64,000 bases of DNA, taken from assembly GCF_026184235.1 (NCBI RefSeq), contig NZ_CP110806.1:3782001-3846000 (forward strand). The letters run 5' to 3'. Source of the stretch: Cellulomonas sp. S1-8. Its GTDB lineage: Bacteria; Actinomycetota; Actinomycetes; Actinomycetales; Cellulomonadaceae. The position numbers were made by a program, and so were the translations under genes. Positions 46,558 through 55,000 of this stretch are shown here, piece by piece. Under the pieces are notes generated by a model. The model made no database searches. It was not told where the DNA came from and saw only the letters and a program-made list of their open reading frames with translations. Each line of letters starts with the position of its first letter. Within the stretch, counting starts at the first letter, position 1.

Positions 46558-47835
46558 GTGGCCACGTTCCGTGCCGAGGTCTTCCAGAACGAGTTCCTGC
46601 CCGACGGCGGGACCGACGTCCACGCGATCGTCACGGTCACGGCCGACGGCGTCGGTGGGGCGGCGACCGGCGGCGGCGGGGTCGCCGAGATCGTCATGAT
46701 CGACACGTCGGGGTCCATGACGGGCCCGATGCTCGCGGCCGCCAAGCACGCCGCGCAGGTCGCCGTCGACCACATCCCCGACGGCACGTGGTTCGCGATC
46801 GTCAGCGGCAGCCACGTCGCCCAGCGCGTGTTCCCGTACCCGAACGCGCCGATCGCGATCGTCCAGATGGAGCCCGCGGCACGCGACGAGGCCAAGCGCG
46901 CGATCGCGCGGCTCGGTGCGCAGGGCGGCACCGCGATGAGCACGTGGCTGCGCCTGGCCGACCAGATCTTCGCGACCCAGCCCGCCGCGACACAGCGCCA
47001 CGCGATCCTGCTGACCGACGGCAAGAACGAGTCCGAGCCGCGCGCGCAGCTGACGTCGACGATCCACGCCGTCACCGGGCGGTTCCAGTGCGACGCGCGT
47101 GGCGTCGGCGAGCGGTGGCAGGTCGACGAGCTGCGGGAGATCTCGACCGCGCTGCTCGGCACCGTCGAGCTCATCGCCGACCCGGCCGACATCGCCGACG
47201 ACTTCCGCGCGATGCTCGCGACGTCGTTGTCCCGCGGGGTCGCCGACGCCCAGCTGCGGGTGTGGACGCCGCAGGGCGGGCAGGTGCTGTTCGTCCGGCA
47301 GGTCGCTCCCACGGTCGAGGACCTCTCGGCGCGGCGCACCGCCGTCACGCCGCTCGTCGGCGCGTACCCCACGGGCGCGTGGGCCGACGAGTCCCGCGAC
47401 TACCACGTCGCCGTCCGGCTGCCGTCGAAGCCGCCGGGCGCCGAGCAGCTCGCCGCACGCGTGCAGGTCGCGGTGGCGGACGAGGTCGTCGCGTCGGGCC
47501 TGGTGAAGGCCGCCTGGTCCGACGACGCGTCGCTCACCGCGCGCATCAGCCCCGAGGTCGCGCACTACACCGGGCAGGCCGAGCTCGCCGCCGTCATCCA
47601 GGAGGGCCTCGCGGCGAAGGCGTCCGGGGACGAGGCGACCGCGACGGTCAAGCTGGGGCGCGCGGTGCAGCTCGCCGCCGAGACGGGCAACGAGGAGGCG
47701 ACGTCCAAGCTGCGGCGCGTCGTCGAGATCGACGACGAGGAGCACGGCACGGTGCGGCTCAAGCGCAGCGCGTCCCGCCTGGACGAGATGGCCCTGGACA
47801 CGGCCTCGACGAAGACGTCGCGGGTGCGGCGATGA
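46558..47835 (+). CDS. VWA-domain protein (TerY-like place in the operon)
   Basis: A 425-residue soluble protein. The VWA domain fills about residues 40-225, with an intact MIDAS start DTSGSM (Asp49 as metal ligand) and a later TDGKNE loop. A beta-rich domain and a C-terminal helical region with charged residues follow. VWA proteins next to a PP2C phosphatase and a kinase form the TerY-type phosphorylation triads of stress systems, which suggests a scaffold or target role here. GTG at 46558 follows GAGGAG after a 58-base gap, the widest in the operon. Confidence 0.9.
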   Translation: MATFRAEVFQNEFLPDGGTDVHAIVTVTADGVGGAATGGGGVAEIVMIDTSGSMTGPMLAAAKHAAQVAVDHIPDGTWFAIVSGSHVAQRVFPYPNAPIAIVQMEPAARDEAKRAIARLGAQGGTAMSTWLRLADQIFATQPAATQRHAILLTDGKNESEPRAQLTSTIHAVTGRFQCDARGVGERWQVDELREISTALLGTVELIADPADIADDFRAMLATSLSRGVADAQLRVWTPQGGQVLFVRQVAPTVEDLSARRTAVTPLVGAYPTGAWADESRDYHVAVRLPSKPPGAEQLAARVQVAVADEVVASGLVKAAWSDDASLTARISPEVAHYTGQAELAAVIQEGLAAKASGDEATATVKLGRAVQLAAETGNEEATSKLRRVVEIDDEEHGTVRLKRSASRLDEMALDTASTKTSRVRR

Positions 47836-48650
47836 GCACGGTCACCTGCCCCGACGGGCACGCGAGCACCTCGACGGACTACTGCGACGTCTGCGGTGCA
47901 CCGATCGCGTCGGCCGCGCCCGCGAGCACCGGGGCGACGCCCGCCGCCGCGCCACCCTCACCGAGCGCGTGCCCGCACTGCGGGTCGCCCGCCGCGCAGG
48001 GCGCCCTGTTCTGCGAGAACTGCGGGTACGACTTCACGACGGGTGCGACGCCGGTCGCCGCGCACGGGACGTCGTCGCTCGACCTGGGCCTCGACCCGGC
48101 CGCACTCCCGTCGCCCACGACCGACCCGCACGACCCCGCGCCGGACCCGCTCGAGGCGCCGGCCGCCGTCGTCGCCCCGCCGGCCGCCGGTGAGCCGTCG
48201 GCGTCGTCGGACCCCGCCGCGCCCCTCGCCCCGCCGCTGCCCGGCGAGAACACGTGGGTCGCCGAGCTGTGGGTCGACCCCGACTGGTACGCCGCCCAGC
48301 AGGCCGAGGACCCCATGCCGTCCGTCGGGCTGCCCGTGCTCGTGCCGCTGCGCGAGCGCAGCGTCCTCGTCGGCCGGCCGTCGGCGTCCCGCAACATCCG
48401 CCCGCAGATCGACGCGGGCGCCGACAGCGGCGTCTCGCGGCGGCACTGCCAGCTCAACACCGACGGTCACCGGTGGTGGGTCGAGGACCTGCAGTCGTCG
48501 AACGGCACGTTCGTCGCGCGCGTCGGTGCGGCCCTGCCGGACGACCCGATCCCCGCGGGGCAGCGGCACGAGCTGGAGGACGGCGACCGGCTGTACCTCG
48601 GCTCGTGGACGCGGCTCGTCGTGCGGCGGGCGCTGCCGGGCGAGGCGTAG
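47832..48650 (+). CDS. FHA-domain protein with zinc ribbons
   Basis: A 272-residue protein. The N-terminus has Cys motifs YCDVCG and CPHCG...FCENCG within the first 70 residues. A Pro/Ala-rich linker and then a C-terminal FHA domain (about 170-265) follow, with VGRPSASRNIRPQI, the GVSRRHCQL loop and SSNGTFV. These are the phosphothreonine-binding positions of FHA folds. It is probably a reader or substrate of the PknG-type kinase, though longer than the GarA/OdhI type. The ATG overlaps the VWA stop by four bases; it is the last gene of the operon. Confidence 0.92.
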   Translation: MSTVTCPDGHASTSTDYCDVCGAPIASAAPASTGATPAAAPPSPSACPHCGSPAAQGALFCENCGYDFTTGATPVAAHGTSSLDLGLDPAALPSPTTDPHDPAPDPLEAPAAVVAPPAAGEPSASSDPAAPLAPPLPGENTWVAELWVDPDWYAAQQAEDPMPSVGLPVLVPLRERSVLVGRPSASRNIRPQIDAGADSGVSRRHCQLNTDGHRWWVEDLQSSNGTFVARVGAALPDDPIPAGQRHELEDGDRLYLGSWTRLVVRRALPGEA

Positions 48651-48768
48651 GGGTCGCGGCCGCCACGGCCGAGCGGGCGAGGTCCGCTCGCGCGGGAGTC
48701 CGTCGCCGCTCGACGGCCGCATGATGGAGGGAGCACGACTCCCGCCACCGTCGATCGGACCCCGCTTC

Positions 48769-49707
48769 ATGAGCCCCACCCGTCATGTCCTGCGTGGTGT
48801 GATCGCGGCCGCGACCGTGGTCGCGGTCGTCCCGCTCGCCGCCGTCGGCGCCCACGCCGACCCGCCCGCGCCGACGCCCGGGCCCGCCGTCACCGCGATG
48901 TGGGTGTGGGACAACCCGCTCGACCGGTCCGTCGACGCACGCGGCACCGCGTACGCCCCGGCGGACACCGCGACGCTCGCCGCGTTCGTCCGCGACCAAG
49001 GGCTGACGACCGTGCACCTGTCCGCGCCGTGGGCCTCGGACGAGGGGCCCGTCGCGCCGTGGCTGACGGCGACGATCGCCGCCGTGCGCGCGGAGGGCGC
49101 GACCGTCGGGGTGCTGGGCGGCGACCCGCCCTGGCTCCACCAGCCCGCGCTCGCCGTGCAGTGGATGCAGGCGGCGACGCACGGCCGGACCGTCGACCAC
49201 GTGCAGCTCAACGTCGAGCCGTGGACGCGCCCCGAGTGGTTCACGGACCGGACCGGATCCGTGACGCGGTGGCTGGCGCTGCTCGACACCGTGCGCGCCG
49301 CGCTGCCGCCGGGCGTCGGGCTGGGCGTCGACGTCCCCTACTGGCTGGCGTGGGAGCCCTGGGGCACGGGCACCATCGCCGACGCCGCGATGGCCCGCGC
49401 CGACCGCGTGGAGATCGTCGCGTTCGTCGACCACGCCCACGGCACCGATGGGATCCTCGCGCTGTCCGCCGACGCGGTCGCCGCCGCCGTCGCCGCGGAC
49501 CTGCCGTTCACGGTGGGCGTCGAGACGGACACCCCGGCCGTCGCCGGGGGCGCGGAGTGGACGTTCGGCGACGACGGGCTCGGCGTCCTGGTCACCGAGA
49601 CAGCCCTGGTCCACGACGCCCTGGCGGGAACCCCCGGCTACGAGGGCGTGGCGGTCCAGCACTACCGCACCTGGCGCACCCTCCAGGACGAGACCCCCAC
49701 CCCGTAG
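48769..49707 (+). CDS. Secreted protein of unknown function, possible TIM-barrel glycosidase-like fold
   Basis: About 312 residues. A clear signal peptide (to about residue 31, AHA-DPP) is followed by alternating beta and alpha segments: AMWVWDNP, TTVHLSAPW, TVGVLGGDPPW, HVQLNVEPW, GVGLGVDVPYW, EIVAFVDHAHG and TVGVETDTP. This order is what a (beta/alpha)8 barrel would give, and NVEPW and GVETDT offer possible catalytic Glu residues on strands 4 and 7. I cannot name the family. ATG at 48769 chosen because it gives the best signal peptide; ATGs at 48721 and 48724 are in frame. Confidence 0.75.
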   Translation: MSPTRHVLRGVIAAATVVAVVPLAAVGAHADPPAPTPGPAVTAMWVWDNPLDRSVDARGTAYAPADTATLAAFVRDQGLTTVHLSAPWASDEGPVAPWLTATIAAVRAEGATVGVLGGDPPWLHQPALAVQWMQAATHGRTVDHVQLNVEPWTRPEWFTDRTGSVTRWLALLDTVRAALPPGVGLGVDVPYWLAWEPWGTGTIADAAMARADRVEIVAFVDHAHGTDGILALSADAVAAAVAADLPFTVGVETDTPAVAGGAEWTFGDDGLGVLVTETALVHDALAGTPGYEGVAVQHYRTWRTLQDETPTP

Positions 49708-49740
49708 AGCCACCCCACGCACACCCCCCCCCGTGTGCGC

Positions 49741-49975
49741 GAGCGAGCAATCCAGCCCTTCCACCCCGGGGGGCCCTCCCCCCTTGGGCGCGAGAGAGCA
49801 ATCCGGCCCCACCGACCCCCTCCCCACATCCGCGAGAGAGCAATCCAGCCCGCCAGGCCCCGCCCCGCGCCCCGCGCCCCGCGAGAGAGCAATCCAGCCC
49901 ATCAGGACCCGCCCCCCGCACGCGAGAGAGCAATCCAGCCCACCACCGCCCCACGCCCGCGAAAGAACAATCCGG
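49741..49975 (+). repeat. Dispersed repeat, cluster F: six direct copies
   Basis: Six copies of GAGAGAGCAATCCAG, all in the same direction, start at 49741, 49792, 49834, 49883, 49924 and 49961; three are exact. Gaps between copies are 22-36 bases and C-rich. Unlike the other clusters there are no inverse copies, so hairpins are not the obvious product here. It lies between the convergent secreted-protein and PKD-protein genes. The 49708-50103 gap also holds the palindrome and G-tract listed next. Confidence 0.85.
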
Positions 49976-50031
49976 CCCGCCCGTGGCCCCGTGAGCCCGG
50001 AAAGTGGTCGCGGAAGGGATCTGGCGCCGAG

Positions 50032-50057
50032 GTAGTGGTCACATCTGTGACCACTAC
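50032..50057. other. Perfect 12-bp palindrome with TC loop
   Basis: GTAGTGGTCACA at 50032-50043 and its complement at 50046-50057. It lies between cluster F and the G-tract. Its outline is close to that of the palindrome at 56377-56402, so both may belong to one small repeat family. Confidence 0.6.
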
Positions 50058-50071
50058 AGGCACAGTCCCGC

Positions 50072-50098
50072 GGGCGGGCGGGCGGGTGGGTGGGTGGG
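50072..50098 (+). other. Seven consecutive GGG runs with one-base loops
   Basis: GGG at 50072, 50076, 50080, 50084, 50088, 50092 and 50096, each separated by a single C or T. This is a very strong quadruplex pattern on the plus strand, six bases beyond the stop of the minus-strand PKD-protein gene. Confidence 0.7.
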
Positions 50099-50103
50099 TG
50101 CTG

Positions 50104-51036
50104 TCAGCTTCGGGCTTCGCTGGGGTGCCAGCCCTCGCAGCCGGGGGCGTCCGGGTTCTGGTCACAGGTCTCGGACACCAGGCGTGCCGTGCGTTCCTGG
50201 ACCTCGAACGTGTGGCTGGTCGCCGTGGTGGTCGCGGTGCCCGTCACCTCACGCCACTGCGGGTCACCGGCGACCTGGTACCGGCCGCTCCACTCGGTCG
50301 TCAGCGTGATCGCCACGTGGCCGAGCTCCTCGTACTCGTGGAACACGTCGAACGCCGGGTGCGGACGCCCCGGGTCGCGCGTCACCGTCGAGTGCCCGTC
50401 ACCCCAGGCGTAGGTGAACCGCGACGGGGTCGCCTCGACCGTCACCGGGAAGCCCATGACCTCCGTCGTCAACGTCACCGGGGTGGGGTCGGTGTAGACG
50501 ATCGTCTCGATCTTCGTCAGCACCCAGTCACCATTTGGCTGCACGTTCAGGATCGGCGCAGGCAGGGGGAGGCGTCGGAAGTCCTCGGCAGTCAGGACCG
50601 GGACGACTGCTGCCCCGGCGCACGACCCGTAGTCCGCCTGCTCCCACTCGCTCCACGTCGTCGACGGCGGGATCTGGAACCGCCGCCACCGCGGCGGCCG
50701 CGGGGTCTCACCCTCCGCGCACACCGGGGTGCCGTAGCGGACGCTGAACTCGCAGGGGCCTGGGTGCCAGTTGCTCTCCTCGTCCACGCACGCGTCCGCG
50801 AACATCGACTCCCACACGACCGCCGACGACACACCCGAACCCACGGGCCGGGGCCCTTCGTCGCCGGTCTGACGGCCGGACCACTGACCGAGGACGTCGA
50901 ACGCCCCACCGGGGGCGGCCGCCCGTGCGGCGCTCCGGAAGCTTCGCTCGTCGGGTGGCGCTGCGGATGCCGGGGATGCATACCCGACGACGCCCAACGC
51001 GACGAGGAGCGAGAGCGCCCTCAGCGCGGATCTCAC
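50104..51036 (-). CDS. Secreted PKD-like domain protein
   Basis: About 310 residues starting at GTG 51036, whose GTGA overlap with the upstream lipoprotein gene favours this start. A signal peptide ends near residue 26 (ASA-APP). The middle has several Cys residues, and about residues 215-280 form a PKD-type beta-sandwich (TYAWGDGHSTVTRDPG, then HEYEELGHVAITLTTEWSG). PKD folds usually mediate surface or protein contacts. It is coupled to the lipoprotein gene, so the two may act together at the cell surface. Function unknown. Confidence 0.8.
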   Translation of the reverse strand: MRSALRALSLLVALGVVGYASPASAAPPDERSFRSAARAAAPGGAFDVLGQWSGRQTGDEGPRPVGSGVSSAVVWESMFADACVDEESNWHPGPCEFSVRYGTPVCAEGETPRPPRWRRFQIPPSTTWSEWEQADYGSCAGAAVVPVLTAEDFRRLPLPAPILNVQPNGDWVLTKIETIVYTDPTPVTLTTEVMGFPVTVEATPSRFTYAWGDGHSTVTRDPGRPHPAFDVFHEYEELGHVAITLTTEWSGRYQVAGDPQWREVTGTATTTATSHTFEVQERTARLVSETCDQNPDAPGCEGWHPSEARS

Positions 51037-51629
51037 TCGTCGACCACCAGGATGTCGACGGCCTCGACCGTCCACGCCCCGCCGTCCCAGCTGATCGCGA
51101 AGACGAAGTCTGCGGTGGTCGGGGCCGACTCACCGACAACGTCGCCGTCGTCGGAGAGCTTCTGCGACGCCGCTTGCTGCACCCGCAGCTCGACCGAGAA
51201 CCACTCGTCGGGCCTGATCTCCGTCGAGCGACTGGTCAAGATGACAGAGGCCTCCCCGACGGACGTCTCGCCGTTGGAGATCAGGCTTGCCACGCTGTCG
51301 TCCACGTAGGTGCAGACCTCGCACGACTCCGCCGACATGGCGAGCAAGGGTGCCGCATCGAGGGCGGAGAACGCGTAGTCGTACAGCGCGACGAACTGCG
51401 TCCCCGCAGCGATCGCCCCCTCCGGGGTGGGCTCGGAGATCAAGGCCGGCGGGGTGGGGAACGCCATCGGGGTCGGCGTCGGGGTCGGCTCAGCGGTTGG
51501 CGTCGGCGTCGGCGCCACCGTCGTCGGCGACACCACAGGTTCGCCCCCGCCGCCCGTGCACGCACCCACCAGCACGACGGTCAGCACCGCCACCACGCCA
51601 CCCAACACGCCACGCCCACGTCCTCGCAT
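51033..51629 (-). CDS. Lipoprotein resembling the DUF6318 family
   Basis: A 198-residue lipoprotein with lipobox VLVGAC (Cys24), a Pro/Thr linker (about residues 38-60) and a globular domain with a CEVC pair near residue 104. The overall plan, with EGAIAAGTQFVALYDYAFSALD followed by the Cys pair, recalls DUF6318 proteins of Micrococcales; I am only fairly sure of that name. Its stop overlaps the start of the PKD-like secreted protein, so the two are probably co-expressed. Confidence 0.8.
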   Translation of the reverse strand: MRGRGRGVLGGVVAVLTVVLVGACTGGGGEPVVSPTTVAPTPTPTAEPTPTPTPMAFPTPPALISEPTPEGAIAAGTQFVALYDYAFSALDAAPLLAMSAESCEVCTYVDDSVASLISNGETSVGEASVILTSRSTEIRPDEWFSVELRVQQAASQKLSDDGDVVGESAPTTADFVFAISWDGGAWTVEAVDILVVDE

Positions 51630-52019
51630 GCGCCGAACCTACCGATTCCGGACATGTCCATGGGTCGACGGCGTCAGCCTGTGGACAACCGCACTCGGCC
51701 ATCCTCCCCGGCGGCTCTCCACACCGGAGTAGCCCTGCGACAACGAGCTCAGATCGGCCATCGGCGGTCGTGACCGACATCAGCCCGGTCTCGCGGGCGC
51801 CGTGTCGTCGTCGATGCGTCAACCCCAGGGAGCTCCGTCGTCCGGTCGGTACCGCGGCCCACATCCCGGGACCCGGCTGCCGCGAGCCCGGGCTGAGTCG
51901 TCGTTCCGCGCTCTGTCGACGACTCAGCCCGGTCTCGACGACCGCCCGTACCGACCCGTGGGACGGGCACGCGACGGCGGCACCCACCGTCCAGGTGGGT
52001 GCCGCCGTCGCGACCGGGC
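51630..52019. other. Non-coding stretch rich in inverted repeats
   Basis: I see no gene in these 390 bases. GGGCTGAGTCGTCG at 51890-51903 pairs perfectly with 51917-51930. GGTCGGTAC at 51844-51852 pairs with GTACCGACC at 51948-51956, enclosing the first stem. The 13-mer CAGCCCGGTCTCG occurs at 51781 and 51925, so the middle strand has two possible pairing partners. The terminator of the subtilase gene lies at the right end. Confidence 0.55.
51971..52011 (-). terminator. 18-bp perfect stem-loop after the subtilase-VWA gene
   Basis: GCGACGGCGGCACCCACC at 51971-51988 pairs fully with its complement at 51994-52011 across GTCCA, nine bases beyond the stop. It has no T-run. Confidence 0.8.
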
Positions 52020-55000
52020 CTACAGCTTGTCGAGCACCGCGACGCTCGCGAAGCCCTTCCTGACGAACCGCGTGCCGCAGATCGGGCTGAAGCCGGACGC
52101 CGTCACCGCCACCGAGTAGCTCCCCGCGACCGCCGTCTGGGCGTAGCTGCCCGTGAGCACGCCGACCTGCTTGGGACGCTGCACGAGCCGCGGGTCGACG
52201 ATCGTCACCCGGCCGGGGCTCACGACGCCCGCGGTGCGGGTACGGCCGCCGTTGACCGCCGCGCCGTTGCTCCGGCCCGTGGCGCCGCCGCGGGACAGGC
52301 CCGTGGGCTCCCGCGTCGTCGCACCGAGCACGAGCTGGTCGACCCGGCGCGCGAGGATGTCCTCGCCGTTCGCCGCCCGGAGCTGGTCCCGCAGCAGCAC
52401 GAGCTGCGCGAGGTGGGCGCGGGGGGTGTCCGGCGTGCCGTCGGCGAGGAAGTCCCGCGGCAGCTTGACGGCCGAGAGCCGGTCCCGGTGCTTGTCGAGC
52501 AGGTCCGCGCTCGTCGCCACCGGTGCCGCGATCCTGGCCGCCACCTTGGTGCCGTCGATGCCGCCGAGACGGTCACCGATCGTCGTCCTCATGCTGAGGG
52601 TGTCGCCGACGACCATGCGCGTGGGCAGCTCGAGCTGCAGCGCGAGCGGCGACCGGACGAACCCGCCGACGGTGTACGGCGTGTGCTGGCGGCGGTCCGT
52701 CGCGACCTCGACCGTCCACAGGCCCGGCTCCGGGTCCTGGATCGTGAAGCTCACGTAGCCGTCGCCGGCGTTGCGGAGGAACTCGGTCGCCGACCGGGGC
52801 AGCCACCGCCCGCTGGGCGCGCGCAGCCGCACCGCGATCTGGCCGTTGCCCTTGGGGTCCCGCGGCACGAACCGCAGCGCCGTGTCGTGCCACGCGACGG
52901 TGAACATCACCGACTCGGCGCACCCGTCGACCCAGCCCGACACCTGCGACACCGAGGCCGCAGACGACTCGTTGACGATGACGCCGTCGCCGGTCACCTG
53001 CCCCCGGATGTAGTTGTAGATCTCGAAGAGGTCGTCGATCGTCGGCATGAAGTAGTACCGGCCGCCGGTGTCGTCCGCCAGCTGTGCCAGGAGCGCCTGG
53101 TCCGACGCGGGACCCATCGCGCAGCTGTAGATGGGAAGGTCGGCCGGCAGCGCCGCTGCGGCGTCGACCGCCCACGGCTTGGCGGGGTTGGCCTCGTCGC
53201 AGCCCTTGTTGTCGAACCCGTCGGACAGCAGCACCATGGCCCGTCGGGAGCCGGCGCCGGCGAGCATGCTGCCCGCCTCCTCGATCCCCGCACCCATGAA
53301 CGTGCACCCGCCGAACCCGATGCCGTCGACCGCGGCGGCCGCCGCGTCGCGCGTCGACTGGTCCACGATCTGCTGGGGGGCACCCGTTCCCGGGTACTCC
53401 TCGTCCCCCGAGTCACCGAAGCTGACGACCCCCACGGAGTCGTCCACCCCCATGAGGTCGATGAACTGGCGGGACGTCTGGCGGGTGATGTCGATGTAGC
53501 CGAAGGCCTGCATCGAGCCCGACCGGTCGAGCACCGTGACCACGCTGACCGGGTCGGCCGCGGGCACCTCGGCGTTGTCGATCACCAGGGCGAAGTCCTG
53601 CCACGTCCCGACGATGTCGGTGCGGGCGGACGCCGCGATGTTCGCCGCGACGACCGTGACCTCGTAGACGCCCGTCGGGTTCTGGATGACGGCGCCCTCG
53701 GTGTTGTTGAGGTCGTCCGCGGTGCCGCCCGTCGTCGAGAAGGCGCCCGTGAACACGTTGCCGCGGAACACCTGGTTGGTGTCGACGTGCCGGACCTCGA
53801 GGTCGAGGTCGTTCACCAGCGCGGGGTTCGCGCCGACCGCGCCCGCGGCGTCCGACCAGGTCAGCGTGACGCGCAGCGGGAGTGCCGCGACGGCCGGCGC
53901 CACGCGGATCGTGAACTCCTGGCCCGTCGCGGTGAACGCCTGCCGCTGGTCGACGAAGATCTTCGGCCCACGGTCGGCGGCGGGCGACTGCAGCAGCGCG
54001 TTCTCGATCGAGACGCGCCCCCAGCCGGCGTCGTTCGTCGGCCCGGCCGCGATCGTGCCGCCGGCGCCGTTGGTGCCCCCGGCGACGGGCTCGGCGCTGG
54101 AGACCATCAGCGCCTTGACCAGTGCGGGGCTCGGCGTCTTGCCGATGCGGGTCTGACGCCACCAGTCGATCAGCAGCGCGGCGTTGCCCGCGACGTGCGG
54201 CGACGCCATCGACGTGCCCGACATCGGCGCGTGCACGGCGTGCAGGACGCCGCCGGTGTCCGTGTACGGGCCGCTGCGGAACCCGACGGGGCTGTAGGTG
54301 GAGATGATGTCGGTGCCCGGCGCGACGACGGTCGGCAGCATCCGGCCGTCCGCGGCAGGACCCCGCGACGACGACGTCGCGAGGCCGCGGATGTCGTCGG
54401 GCGTGGTCATCTCCCCCGGGCGCGCGTTCAACGAGTTGCCCACGAGGATGGCGTTCTTCGTGCACTTGGTGACCGTGCCGGCCCCGGAACCGCTGTTCCC
54501 TGCCGAGAAGACGACGACGAGCGGCGTCTGGTCGGTCGCGGTCGCGTCGGCGTCGCGCACGCCCAGGTCCACGGTGCGGTCGTCCGCGGAGTAGGCGGTG
54601 CCGTTCATCGCCCACGAGTTGTTCATGACGTCGGCGCCCTGGAGCACCGACTGCTGCACGCGCGCTGCGACCGTGCCGCCGAGCTCGATGAGCCCCACGG
54701 ACGCGCCTGGCGCCACGCCCTGCCCCAGCAGGAACCCCTGCGGGTCGACGTCGCCCGAGTCGCCGTCGCCCGCGGCGATGCCGGCGACGTGCGTCCCGTG
54801 CCCGTCGGTGTCGGCGCCGACGACGGCTCCGCCCGCCGAGTCGACCACGAACGCGAGGCGTCCGGCGAGGTCGGCGTGGACGGTCACCGGGTCGTTCGTG
54901 TCGATGCCGGTGTCGCAGACCGCGATCGTGACACCGCCGCCGTCGATCCCGAGAGCGGTGAGGTTCGCGGCGTAGCCGGTGTTCGGCAGGGTGGCCGGCG

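Noticed and set aside
49741..49975. CRISPR-like look of six spaced repeats
   Set aside because: The repeat is only 15 bases, the gaps vary from 22 to 36 bases and are low-complexity C-rich, the motif occurs all over the window in both directions, and no cas gene is present.
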